Below are positions 10,020 through 21,054 of a DNA stretch of 64,000 nt, one piece after another. Position 1 is the first letter of the stretch, and the number at the start of each line of letters is the position of its first letter. The stretch is from positions 3,101,807 through 3,165,806 of the forward strand of contig CM046851.1 in NCBI GenBank assembly GCA_025618425.1, in the 5' to 3' direction. A program made the translations under genes and the position numbers. The stretch is from Heliocidaris tuberculata. Its lineage: Eukaryota; Echinodermata; Echinoidea; Camarodonta; Echinometridae. Below the pieces are notes generated by a model. It was not told the origin of the DNA, did no database searches, and saw nothing but the letters and a program-made list of their open reading frames with translations.

Positions 10020-11634
10020 ACCCATGGGCACTATCTAAAAACATGTTTCTATTGAAATTATGGACATTCACATTCATGTATATGTTCTTACTACTAACAT
10101 CAAACAACCTACTAACATCCAATTATCAAACATACAACCAACACTTCCACAACATCTTGTACAAAAGACAGTCTTCATTATATTGTTCATAATATATTTG
10201 AATGAATAATATTTGTGCAAATTGGAATACATTGGGAATGTCCCATAGAGCCATTACACCGTTTACAGTAAGGAGCTGTTAATTTGAGTATGGAGTCGGT
10301 TTGAACTTGTGGTGATCCTCATCAAATAGAAAGTGACATATGAATCAACTTTGAAATGAACCCCTACTATACTGCACACAAGAAATGTACTTACAATGCA
10401 CACTGACTGAACCTGTTCACACATGGTCTCAATTCTCTTACAAATACCCCCCACCTTTACGAAGTCCTCTCTAGGAGTCATCACTTATTCACTTGCTTCT
10501 ACTCCAGTTTCCATAATATTACATACAAAAAGAGCAAAATATTGAGCAAATGTAGAAACATTAATAAAAGGAATGCATTTCATGTATGCCCTATTTCTTT
10601 CAGGTCAATACATTCATATCATTGAATCTTTGTAACTAGGAGTGGTGTCTTAAAATTTGATGATACACATTATTAAAGTTGTGTAGAATGCTAACTACTT
10701 TCACATGACTTTTAAGCATTTTGTTCACATGTTCATGAAATGATCATATATGTAAAAAAAAAAGAAAAAAGGTTGATCTCATTGCCCTAGGCTAGCCTGG
10801 CAGAGCAACAAATAAAACAACAAAAAAACATTAAGTATCAAAATCTATTCTAGCTATAATCAAAGATACTAACTTGAAGAAGAACTTGTATTTTCTATTG
10901 AGAAATATCTTAAAGATATTTAGAATACATTTGTGAACTTCTCCCCATCATGTGATCTCATTGCATTATTCTATCCAATAGCTGGGAGCTGCTGCTTCAA
11001 ATTCCATGGATATTTTATCTGTCTATTTCTGTCCTTTGATCAGCTGTTGGAATGGGAAATATTGAAGTAGTCTCTGCTCAAGACTATTCAAAACTATCAC
11101 TCACAACTCTGGTCAAGGCAAAGAAATAGTTCCTATAGTAAAGTGTCTACGAATATTAATGAAAGGAAAGAAGGCACTTCATAGGCCATTTTCAGAGATA
11201 TTGCAATTTTCATGCATTGTCTCTGGACAAAAGTTGCTCTGAAATCCTCCCTAAAGCTTGTTGGAGATTGATCTGACCTAGCAACAGATAATGTATGCAA
11301 AATTATGGATTACAAAAGAACTTTGTTTTTTTAACAGCTGACTGCAAGTCTTGTCAGTAGGTTCGATGATATATAAAGAGACATCCATGGATTTGAATAC
11401 ATAATGAAAACAGTATTCATTGCCAGAGAAGATTCAATTTCTAGTACGGATTTGGCAGTTAGCATGACTACACTTTCAGTCAACATACTTTTAATTGGAA
11501 AAAACCCTCCCAAAACATTAATTTGGTTTCATTTCTTTGTTCTGACTGAAATGGCTAGTAAGGGCGAGCTTGTCACACTGAAAAGCAAAAGTGACCAAAC
11601 AATGATGCAGAGGCTGCAGAGCATTTTTGAAAGT
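10020..11634. other. AT-rich unique sequence
   Basis: Long AT-rich stretch with a few ORFs of 60-85 codons on both strands, none with recognised content. Nothing repeated within the window was found. Confidence 0.55.
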
Positions 11635-11654
11635 GGGGGGGGGGGGGGGGGGGG
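11635..11654. repeat. 20-G homopolymer
   Basis: Uninterrupted run of 20 G on the plus strand, one of the longest G runs in the window. It has G-quadruplex potential. Confidence 0.95.
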
Positions 11655-12785
11655 CTGATTTGATTTCACTCATTAATGACAATTTTCGAACCTATTTTCT
11701 GAGGTTTTATGAAACGTGTCTACTCAAAAAAGTGATGCGAACATTTCATAATTCATACTAAATTTGTATCACATACATGTAGGCCCAGATGCATTCTTAA
11801 CTGTGACTAGAGATATCAACACTTACAGGGATTTTTTTTTTTACTCAAGTATGAGATTTGTTCTGTGATCGAGCATCTTAAAACACTCGAAATCAAATAA
11901 TTCAAAATGGATTTTATAAGGAATTCTTATACTGAGGTTTATTCATTTCATATTAGATCCTCATATATCTAATTCAAAAGTGCTGTAACAACCAAATACA
12001 TAACAAGGTAGACTCTTTCCTCTTCAGAATAAAGTATTTACAAACCAAATGAAATAATCAACTTAAATCTGGATAAAAATCACATTGAAGTTCAAGTAAA
12101 TTCACTAGTGACAGATTTCTTGTTTACTATTTTAGCTTGAAATACTTAGCTCAATCAGTGCGTTAAGTTCCATGTGTGAATGATAAACATGCTTGTGTTT
12201 CATTTTCTGCAAATATTCACCCCAAACAGTCAACTTTTCAAAATTGAAATAATAGATCAACTCACCTAATCAGATCCAACGATGAATAGACATGGAAAAT
12301 AAATGAAAGAAAGAAAAACAAATTAATAAAGTTGTCAAAATTTTAGCGATGACGAAGTAAATGAACGCAATGATAGAACTGCCTTATTCATCTTTGCAAA
12401 CCAAGAAATCTATGCTGTAACTATTATTTCTCCTTGCAACAGCTTGCATCAGCAGTTACAAACCAAAAAAATAAGGATGGACTGACAGAATTAAACAGCT
12501 AAGCTAGCTGATGCCTGAAAAATGATGAACATGAATGTAAAGATGTATCCAGCTAGTTTGATAATTTTCTTCAAAGGTTACAAAATATTGTATGTTTTCT
12601 TCTAACATATGTCATAGCTTGTCCTCAAAGCAGAGTGGATTTTCTTTGCTCTCACGAAAATCATGTTGTACCAAGTCTGGTGTAGGGAGACCAATCCTCT
12701 AGAACCCTATTCCCTAACACTATTCTGACAAGCTAGATAGATGGGATTAGTCTTACTAATCCAGACTCAGTACAACAGTTTCTTT
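11655..12785. other. AT-rich unique sequence
   Basis: No gene or repeat recognised. Confidence 0.55.
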
Positions 12786-13017
12786 AGCTACGTTCATACG
12801 GGACTTGTAGTTTTGAAACTAGCGAAAAAGTTAGCGAAAATTAAAGTTAACAAAACAATAGCTCACTAACAACGACAAGGGTTCACACGGGCCCAAAACA
12901 ACGATGCTCATAGTTCTGACCTACTAGGAGTCCAGCGATCGTCATTTAACATGAGCACAGAGGTCATCGTTAGCAAGATTGCTAAACTTAAAATTTATTC
13001 TGTCCACATGGTCTGTA
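12786..13017 (+). mobile_element. Element family E, truncated copy
   Basis: TAGCTACGTTCATACGGGACTTGTAGTTTTGAAAC opens a stretch (only its motifs, not its length, matter here) that matches 20421-20856 through AGTTAACAAAACAA, AGGGTTCACAC, GAGGTCATC and TTTATTCTGTCCACA. The match stops at about 13017, exactly where family A sequence begins. The right half of E is therefore missing or displaced. Confidence 0.75.
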
Positions 13018-13581
13018 ACAACCTTGGTAATAAGATGATTTATGTGAAAGCAGAAAGATAAGAAAAACAGGATGGTGAAAGTTTGAAAGAAATCGGACAA
13101 GGAATAAAAAAGTTATGGACGTTTGAATAAAATCTCAAATTGGTAATTTGGTGAGTCGATTGTGACATACTTGCGGACAACTCTCCCATTTGTTGTACAT
13201 AATAATATCATTAATTTGCGGTTTTCTCCGAAGTGCCTTTACCCTCGGGGTAGTACTCAAAAATATATTGGAGATTGCATATTTTTATAGGTCCTCATGA
13301 AAGAAAAAGATCCTACTGAGTAATATATTTTGAAAAAAATGACATTTTAGTCATTCTGTGTGTTGGAGCAAATGGGGGAGTTGTCCGCAACTACATCATA
13401 GTGACATTACCTATTCGGTCAATTTGAAATTCCCACATGTACACATGTATAGTGATTACAACTTTCCAAAATTCATAACTTTCTTATTGCTTGTTCGATT
13501 TCGTTCAAACTTTCACCAATCTGCTTCTCTGATTTTTCCTTTTTCTTTCAGAGCAACTTGCCATTAAGATTGGATTTCCCT
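13018..13581 (+). mobile_element. Foldback MITE family A, copy 2 (left end truncated)
   Basis: The sequence matches the element at 3598 from CAACCTTGGTAA onward and ends GGATTTCCCT followed by TTAA at 13582-13585. The first dozen bases of the left end (AGGGCAATCCAA) are absent, and family E sequence abuts directly. Interior blocks near-identical to copy 1 include TTGCGGTTTTCTCCGAAG and the span TGACATTTTAGTCATTCTGT. The right arm repeats the left arm in inverse orientation. The junction records either insertion into E followed by loss, or a rearrangement. Confidence 0.85.
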
Positions 13582-13585
13582 TTAA

Positions 13586-13961
13586 CCCTAACGTCAAACC
13601 TAACTTTATATCTTTGACGAAATATATCCTAGAGCAAGCTTGTCGCCAAAGTATGTGTCGGATCTAGGAGAAAACTCACACCATCTTGAAGGCAGCCTAC
13701 ATAGAAAGTCATCTCAAAGGCATAAAAACTTAACAAAATAAACTGTCATTTGAATTTCAATAATTATGTAGTATTGATTACTGTTTATTCCCAACCCACG
13801 TTTTCCTGAACATTAACCAATGGATATAAACAAGGGTTTAAAAAAAACATCTACAATTCTACATACATACATGAAGGCCTATAAAAGTACCAAGAGATTG
13901 AATTATTTTGAGATCATGCAAAACTTCGGTTATGACAGGGCTCAAAACTGACAGGCGTCCG
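13586..13961. other. Unique sequence
   Basis: No right half of family E is recognisable here, and nothing else is identified. Confidence 0.5.
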
Positions 13962-14106
13962 GGGCCCTGTTTCATGAAACTTGTTAATAACAAGTTACGA
14001 TAACTGTTATAAGCTACTGAAATCATTGTATTTGATTGGCTAAGAGCAAATTTGTCATAGAAATGTGGCAGTTGTTATTGATGATAAATTTTATGAAATG
14101 GGACCC
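13962..14106 (+). mobile_element. Short MITE family D, copy 1
   Basis: This 145-bp element begins GGGCCCTGTTTCATGAAAC and ends TTTTATGAAATGGGACCC, so its termini are inverted repeats. The interior carries TTGTTAATAACAAGTTACGA, GATTGGCTAAGAGCAAATTT and GTTGTTATTGATGATAA. A second copy at 48651 is in the opposite orientation. It resembles a very common echinoid dispersed repeat as I remember it. Confidence 0.85.
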
Positions 14107-14659
14107 AGGTCACAAGGCCCCTAAATTCTAACTCCAGACCCCCATAATTTCACAATTCTAACAGGGGTCTTTTGCATACAGATGCTAAAAACTTCAATCT
14201 GGATTTCCTACAAAAAATTATGTGTGAAGCCCTTATTATGAAATCAAAGGGTACGTGTTTTAAAATAATGAGGTAAAGGGGGAAAATATGTGGAAGAAAA
14301 AAAAAATCACTTGACTGAAAAATACAAGTCGAAGGTACAGTCCTGATTAAAGAAGTTTAAAATTTCCTTCCCTCGACCCTATACATTGTATGTAAGTCTA
14401 TTTCACGCCTAGTTCGTGACAGCCAGCTACAGCTAATGGCCTATAAGCATAGGCGGAGAATCACCAGAGGAATGCAAGTCTTGCTAGGGATAGATGTTCA
14501 CAGGGCTAATTTCAGAAAGGGAAGAATTCCTACATCACAGGTGCACCAATTATACACAATGCTGGAAAATCATTCACAGGATGCCCCCTGTCCAAGCTCC
14601 TCCTGTTCATCTCAAGAAACTAGAAAAGACACTTCCATCCTTCCAAATACCCTTCAACA
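14107..14659. other. Unique sequence
   Basis: Overlapping ORFs of about 90 codons end in the triplet repeat that follows and look spurious. Nothing else seen. Confidence 0.5.
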
Positions 14660-14702
14660 CCCCCCCAAAAAAAAAAAAAACAACAACAACAACAACAACA
14701 AC
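14660..14702. repeat. Poly-C, poly-A, (CAA)n simple repeat
   Basis: Six or seven C are followed by 14 A and then seven CAA triplets. Confidence 0.95.
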
Positions 14703-16455
14703 TGAGCTTCTGTCTTTATTCCTACATAGAGAAGTGCTCGCTGTTGATATGACAAGAAATATATTTTTTGTAACTTAAACCATATCACTGATACTTCCAA
14801 ATATATAATTTCAAGTGTTTCGGCATTTCCCAATATTTTGTAACATCGTGATTTAGACGGTTCAAATCCCCAATTCTCATAATTTACTCATTTAATTTAC
14901 AAATTTTACATTTTACCAATTGTCACATCTACAGGGACCACTTCAGTGGTAAAAAATGATGGCAAATAGGGGTTACATGCCCCTATAACCAACACCAGCC
15001 ACCACTTAAAAGTGCAAACAGAACCCTAGAATTTTTTCTATCAATACTTTTGATGCATAACATGATTACAACATATAATGACAAGTCTAGTTTCAAATTC
15101 ACCTTCAGAAATAAAATCCCATTTTTCAAATTTTTTCCCCTGTTTCACTTTTTCCTCTGACAGTATTGTCAACTTTGAGTATCATTTCTCAAGCACACAT
15201 TTGAGATGAGAGAGCAATGGGGGGAGCAAAAAAAAAGTGACATAAAAAGTGTGATATGATCACAAATCTCAGTCAGAAATCTTGCTCAATTTCCTGTGGT
15301 GAATGCGTGCATGAACTTGAGAGAGGATTACTCTGGCCGGAACCAAAGCATTATGGGTAAATAGACAGCCACAAAAGCCCAGGAAAGAATAGCAATTCAT
15401 AGAGTGTGTGATGTTTAACAAAAAGTGCAGTAACATCTTCTTAATTGTAGCTTGCAATCCAGATGAAATGTTTTTAAAAAAATGATAATTAAAAATATTA
15501 GTACATGACCGAGGACATTATAATCAGTACTTATACCATGGTAGGAAAAATTGGACAGCATTATCACATGCATTTAGATATAGTCTACATGATTATTATT
15601 ACACATAAAATCAATCAAAATTACTAAAATGAAATAAAATCAGAAGAAACCTGTTATAGCATAGCATTTGCAATAATACAAGGGAAAGAAAACATATCTA
15701 ATAAAATATCGGTGACTGAAATATAAGACTATCATTAAAGAATGAAAAAGAAAATTGAACTTAGTTTTGGTGCTTAATAAAATCAAAGATTGTTACTTAG
15801 GACCATCATTTTCCCCTCCTGTTATTCACTAGATGTAAATAAAGCTATTAAGTTAGTACATGTAGATATTCATAATGCTTCTCTGCAGTGCCAAAAGTGA
15901 ATATGTCACAAAACACTACTAATTCAGCTGCTAAGTTAAGCAATGAACCATAAAAATATATACAATTATAGAATAAAAAGGCATAATCCAAGCTAAGCAA
16001 TTTATCAAATTCATTCAATGCTATGCATTAGAAGTGAAAGAAAATAACAGATTTAATTTTGACCCATAAACAAGTCTGATGTATTTGCTCTAAGTAGCTG
16101 AATCTCTAATGATATTAGTTTGCCTTTAAACACTGCTGAAAGCACTCAGTGCTTACAAATAACAATTACCATTTTCTGTTGATGTTAGGCCCTCATGCCT
16201 CTGACATACAAGCGTCTCGCACAATAGACCAACAAGTAATAATCCTTTAGCAGCGTGGAGCTTCTAACAATCAACGCACCTTACTGCGAAAAACACTTCA
16301 ATTCAAATAGTCAACCGAGTGATTACGTGCATAACATGTCCTACACACAATTTCACACACCCCATGTACACACCAACGCATTCATTCACTTGCATGCGTG
16401 CTTGCACTCATACCAATCACAGAAATGGCTTGGGCAAAAAAATATTGTAATATGA
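14703..16455. other. AT-rich unique sequence
   Basis: Nothing recognised. A GGTTCAAATCC motif at 14859 resembles a tRNA B box but has no tRNA fold around it. Confidence 0.55.
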
Positions 16456-16904
16456 GTGGAACTCCTCCTACGATTATTTCTTAACAGCCGTTCTGGCTTG
16501 CGACTCTCAACCCCACATCGGGAAGTCGCTTTTTTCCGCTCGACAGAAACGAAAAGCAATCGGCCAATAGGAATTAGTGTACAGGAAAGAGGTTGTAAGA
16601 GGTTGCGCGATGGTTTATTCCAGTGTCAGCTTGTAAAGTTAGCAAAGAGAGCAGAAGAGACAGGATGAAAAAAAAACCTGGGAGGGAAGGAAAGAGAAGG
16701 AGAGAGAGAGGGCGACAAAGACTCACATGCGTACCTTTAACTAGTGGAGGAAGGAAGAGTATAGCGTTGGTTGATTACGCTGAGTTTTATGGCCGGAGGG
16801 TGCTAAAAATAGCATTGGGACGATCACAAGGGGAAACAGGACAGAAGGACGTACAGGAATCAGTTCTCAAGACGGATCTAATAACAAACATTTCTTTTCT
16901 CTTT
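16456..16904. promoter_or_regulatory. CpG-richer block with CCAAT box, possible promoter or UTR
   Basis: From about 16450 the sequence gains CpGs and GC content relative to the AT-rich flanks. An inverted or forward CCAAT lies at 16564-16568 within CGGCCAATAG. Two overlapping ORFs of 70 and 97 codons are basic-residue rich without a domain. A purine-rich GGAAGGAAAGAGAAGGAGAG patch lies near 16680. Promoter or 5' UTR identity is inference. I see no TATA box at a fixed distance. Confidence 0.2.
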
Positions 16905-17215
16905 TTCCCTCATTAATGAAACAGTGCCGAGCCGAGATCGCTCAAGCATTAACATCCGCTAAACGTCAAGAGTGGATATTGTTAGAGCATAATTTCCGCT
17001 ATTTGTTGACCATGAAGTCAACAGGGGAATTATGTAAATTTAGCCCTTGCAATGAGAAATGTTTACCTAATTAGTGAGGAGGCAACAAAATATTCATGGA
17101 AATCGACTAGAACATTGATAGCTTGGCTATAATTATGTATGCTAAAAAATATTTTGGGAAAATCAATTGAATATTAATATACTAATTATTAATGAATACA
17201 GTTATTTATTTTTCA
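16905..17215. promoter_or_regulatory. Homeodomain-motif-dense block, candidate enhancer
   Basis: Within about 200 bp there are a Forkhead-type TGTTTAC (17060-17066), TAATTAG (17068-17074), CATTGAT (17113-17119), ATAATTAT (17129-17136), CAATTGA (17164-17170) and the run CTAATTATTAATGAAT (17182-17197). Upstream is a perfect 7-bp inverted repeat, TGTTGAC and GTCAACA, separated by six bases (17004-17023). High AT content inflates chance TAAT sites, so this is only a candidate. Confidence 0.25.
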
Positions 17216-17695
17216 TGTCTAGTATTAGGCAAGGCATATAATTTGTTCTTGTCATTCCATCTGATCTAAAATTTCAATTTCATGAAATAATGAATAGAAA
17301 CAAGAGTGCTTGAAGGGGAAAACTGAGTCAGTTTGGCTAGGTGTGAAATAATTTTATTTTCACTTCTATTATATTCTATTCTGTTCATATTCCAACTAAA
17401 TAAGAATCAGGCATTCTTTCATCAATCCTTTAAACATTATAACTTACTTTTTAATCATATTTCTCCTTTGAATAAATAATTAACAAATATGAGTTTACTA
17501 ACTTTATATGCATATGATTATTTCTTCCCCAGCCCCTAAATGACATAACTGTTCACTTCACCTCTCATGTAACATTGCATAGTGTTGCAATATTGGTAAT
17601 ATTAAGCCATACTTTCCAGGTCATCAAGAGTATTAGTGATTCACATTACCTAATACATATAACTGTTCCTTGTTTAATCTATCATTATTTCATCA
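17216..17695. other. AT-rich unique sequence
   Basis: Nothing recognised. Confidence 0.5.
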
Positions 17696-17768
17696 GTTGT
17701 AAAGCGCATAGAGAGCTAGTTTAGTCATTATGCACTATACAAGCATTTACTATTATTATTGTTGTTAT
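17696..17768 (+). mobile_element. Non-LTR retroelement 3' end (CR1/L2- or SINE-like tail)
   Basis: The stretch contains TTGTAAAGCGCATAGAGAG, then TTATGCACTATACAAGCATT, then TACTATTATTATTGTTGTTATT. A TGTAAAGCGC...GCGCTATATAAG-like end with an (ATT)n tail is characteristic of invertebrate CR1/L2-type LINE or SINE 3' ends. Only the 3' tail is present, with no ORF. Confidence 0.6.
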
Positions 17769-19045
17769 TGGAAGCATATTCTTGCTTTCTAAACAGTCAG
17801 GCGAACTAAACATAAATCAATCGGATGTAAGTATCGCTACTTGACACGTTTAATGACAACACTGTAGCACAGATTGTGCCGTTTATCACAAAACGGATTT
17901 ACCTGACCATTGCTCACCAGCAGAAATCTCACAGAGGGCTTTTTTTTTGAGAAGCGATGCTAAGAATAGCTGGGAAATGATTACCCGCACGATCACAGTC
18001 AATATTGACTTGTACACAAGGTGTTCTGTATCGTCACTTGCCCTGAGCTTACACAGGATCCATACCAGCAGTGTAGCGTTAAAAGAAACTCTGGTCTGAA
18101 GTCACACATCGTCACGGCAACCGATGCTCAAAAATAGAACTCCTCTGCCCATGGTAAGGAGGAGGAGGACGAGGACGATGGAGGGGAGAGGATTGAAAAT
18201 ACAGGCAAGGAATCAGCTGTTGTGTTGGAATGCTATGGGAATATACCTTCAGGTGCCACTAGATTTGATGTCAGATATATCTATATATGGTACTGATCGC
18301 TTGTTGATTCGCTAAAACATCTCTCATTTCACAATCAGGATTCTTCTTTTCTGAAACAAAGTCTCTTTACTTAAGCAATACATGCCAAAAACCTTCTCCT
18401 GAAAATCAAATAGAAACTAATCTCAAGTTAATTCCCAAGCTATAAAACTTAAAAACAGATATGGATTCCCATATTGCCTCTAGTCATTCCTAACGATCCC
18501 ATAAAGTGGAAGGGACTTCCCCCCTCTTATATACTACAGCTTATACAATAACAGTATATCCTCCATCTTACGTTATTAAAATTCAAAATGTTTAATTCCC
18601 CAAATGGTGACAGAGAGGTGGTTAACGAGGGTAATATTAGGGTTTTTCATCATAATCCCAAATGCATAGTATAATCTTTTCCAAGGAAGGGGTATTTGAA
18701 TACCGGTATCTATTCCTGTTTTTGGTTCATTGTATTTGTGAAAATAATTTTGTTAATTATTTTCCATCACCCACTTCATTTCTGTCTTTGTCCATTTACC
18801 ATCCTCATTATTTTCTTACTCCTACTGTCCTTTTCATTACTGTAAAACTAGAAATTTTTCGCATGCATGAAACTCACAAATTTCACATAAGTGGCAGTGA
18901 AATAATCACATCATAATTGAGACAACATAAGATTAAAGTGTACCAATCACCTGAAAAAATAATTTGTGTACAGCTAGAAAGTATAAAATCAACCTCAAAG
19001 AACTTCGTCTGGTATTCTATAGGTCAACAGTTAATGAGCATGAAG
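17769..19045. other. Unique sequence with a consensus kappa-B site
   Basis: GGGACTTCCC at 18512-18521 matches the NF-kB consensus exactly. A moderately CpG-containing stretch lies at 17830-18120. No gene is recognised. Confidence 0.45.
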
Positions 19046-19118
19046 GAAATAAAGGATAACATAAAAATGCTGACGCGGAACCGAACTCCGAGTTTGGTTC
19101 CGCGCGATCCTTTATCTT
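19046..19118. repeat. CpG-rich imperfect hairpin
   Basis: CGCGGAACCGAAC (19074-19086) pairs with GTTTGGTTCCGCG (19092-19104) around a 5-base loop, with one mismatch in 13. Outside it, AAATAAAGGAT (19047-19057) pairs with ATCCTTTATCTT (19107-19118) across a one-sided bulge of 16 bases. The inner arms and the following 50 bp are dense in CpG, which stands out in a strongly AT-rich neighbourhood. Only one copy is in the window, so mobile-element status cannot be decided. Confidence 0.6.
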
Positions 19119-19544
19119 GGCGAGCGCGTATGGGTGCGTCGAGTAGTCTACCCACGAATCGCTTTTAAGCTTATAGAGAGTGTAATTAAAATTGCAATAT
19201 CTCTTTATAGAATTGATATTTGAAGCCCATATTTTGAATATAGTATAATGACATGAAACCTCTAACATACAGAGCAAAATTATTTTTGGTGATTGGTACC
19301 CTTTAATGCAATTCGCGAAAGTTTCTTGGTGCAAAAATTGGCTGTCATTAACAAAACACGAAAGTTTTATGTCAAAAAAGTTTTTGGTTTTACAGTAACT
19401 CATTTATTTATTTGATACTTATATTATATATCTTTTATTTTACTTTTATACTTCTAGAATCCTCCATCTCTATTTTTCATTCAAATTCTATTCTTTCCAT
19501 TATATCTCTTTTCATTTTCTTTACTTAATCTCTTCCTCTTCATC
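19119..19544. other. CpG-rich patch then AT-rich sequence
   Basis: The first 50 bp remain CpG-rich. On the minus strand 19017-19403 is open for 128 codons, and the piece coding DSWVDYSTHPYALAKIKDRA coincides with the CpG-rich patch. I recognise no domain. Confidence 0.35.
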
Positions 19545-19600
19545 TCATCTTCTCCTCCTCCTCCTCTTCCTCCTTCTTCTCCTAATCCATCTTCTTTTCT
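19545..19600. repeat. CT-rich simple repeat
   Basis: Imperfect (CTC/CTT)n, TCCTCCTCCTCCTCTTCC and similar. Confidence 0.85.
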
Positions 19601-20420
19601 CAATCTTCTGCACCACCTTTGCCCTTCATCATTTTTATCATCTTTTGTTGCCATAACTAATAACTGGGGAAAAGTTGCAACAATAACTTCAATCAATATT
19701 TGATAATTACTTGAAATAACATAGATTAGTTGGACTTTAAAGAAGTTCAGAGAACTTTTCAGAAAAGGAATAACATCTTATCACTTTTATCATCATGGAA
19801 ACACCCCTTAAACAAAAAAAAATATTATCCAAGATAACTACGAGACACTTAGTCAGATTTTTAACATAATTCCTGAAAAGATTCAAGAAATTGGAGACAT
19901 CCTCAAGACTACACCCACTACACCCACAGAAAGATTCATCAAAAATTTCATCAGCATTGTAATCAAATATCCAAAGATTTTATTTCCTGACTTGACTCTA
20001 AGTGCAGCAAAGATTTTCCTTTGTTATATTTTGCATTACTCTAATTTCCATTGAAGGACATGTTATAGAAAAGAAGATGCATAGATCTGCATTAGTCATG
20101 CACTGTGAGTTATATGTATCAAATGGCATATTTCTACACAAAGTGACTAATAACAAAACTATCGATGATTTCATTTTAGTGAAGAAGGTTTTAGACCAAC
20201 ATTGTCCCCACAACTGGCAAGCAATAACAAAGAAAACATTCCTCAAAAGTTTGGCAAATTGAGGTAAATATATGTAAAAGTTCAAAACTGCAAATGAACA
20301 CAGTCCGCACCATCCAAAAGTTGACATTTTAGTCTTTACGCAATAGAGGAATATATTGTTGAAAATATTCTTGTCGGTAAATCTATTGTCTAAGCCAAGG
20401 CCACAACCAAAAGCAATGAC
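19601..20420. other. Unique sequence with overlapping unrecognised ORFs
   Basis: A 145-codon minus-strand ORF (19998-20435) and an 86-codon plus-strand ORF (20002-20262) overlap. Neither shows a recognised domain, and the minus ORF is rich in F, C and L as expected from AT-rich antisense. No gene is called. Confidence 0.4.
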
Positions 20421-20856
20421 TGTAGCTACCTTCATACGGGACTTGTGGTTTTGAAACTTTAAGTTAGCGAAACTTTAAGTTAACAAAACAACGACTCACT
20501 TACCCCGATGAGGGTTCACACAGGTCTGAAACAACCATGCTTGTTGTTTTGCAACTACAAGCCGAGCAATTGTCGTTGTTAACACCGGAAGTACATACCG
20601 ATGGTGTGTACAGTACACATACAGATCCTGTGTTCATAATTCCGGCGAAGGATATGACCCGGAAGTTTAAGAAAAACAGAGAGGTCATCATTAACTACGG
20701 GCTTGTGAAACTTAAAAGTTTATTCTGTCCACACGGTCCAAAACTGCGACGGAGGACCCCCTGCTGCTCGTGGTTTCGGCGTTAACCACAAGCTCGCTTG
20801 TGGTTCTAGAACTACAAGTGAAACTTGAAATTTAGCTCCCTTTCATGTGAACCTGA
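20421..20856 (+). mobile_element. Element family E, longer copy
   Basis: The roughly 436-bp element begins GTAGCTACCTTCATACGGGA and ends CCCTTTCATGTGAACCTGAC. Its outer parts are loosely inverted: ACTTGTGGTTTTGAAAC on the left and GTTCTAGAACTACAAGT on the right. It shares many blocks with the truncated copy at 12786. A perfect palindrome with 10-bp arms, AACCACAAGC and GCTTGTGGTT separated by two bases, lies at 20784-20805. It is probably a non-autonomous DNA transposon. The CpG-rich interior gives spurious ORFs. Confidence 0.75.
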
Positions 20857-21035
20857 CTATTACTGGGTCCCTAGTACATGAAAACGGACATATTGCATGA
20901 GACCAAAAAAGAGATATAATTTATTGCTTCAAACAAAGCCCATCAATTCATACAGCTGTAAGAGTAGAAATGTACCTGTGAATCATATCAAGTGGAACAT
21001 TCATATACCAGTGCGTACAAACAGTCATGTTGGTA
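20857..21035. other. Unique sequence
   Basis: Nothing recognised. Confidence 0.5.
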
Positions 21036-21054
21036 CCCCCCCCCCCCCCCCCCC
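21036..21054. repeat. 19-C homopolymer
   Basis: Uninterrupted C run followed by AAAAAG. Confidence 0.95.

Noticed and set aside
14859..14869. GGTTCAAATCC, a tRNA B-box-like motif
   Set aside because: The flanking bases do not form a T-arm, and no A box or cloverleaf is present.
19998..20435. 145-codon minus ORF overlapping an 86-codon plus ORF
   Set aside because: No domain. Phe/Cys/Leu-rich composition expected from AT-rich sequence, and the upstream end runs into family E.
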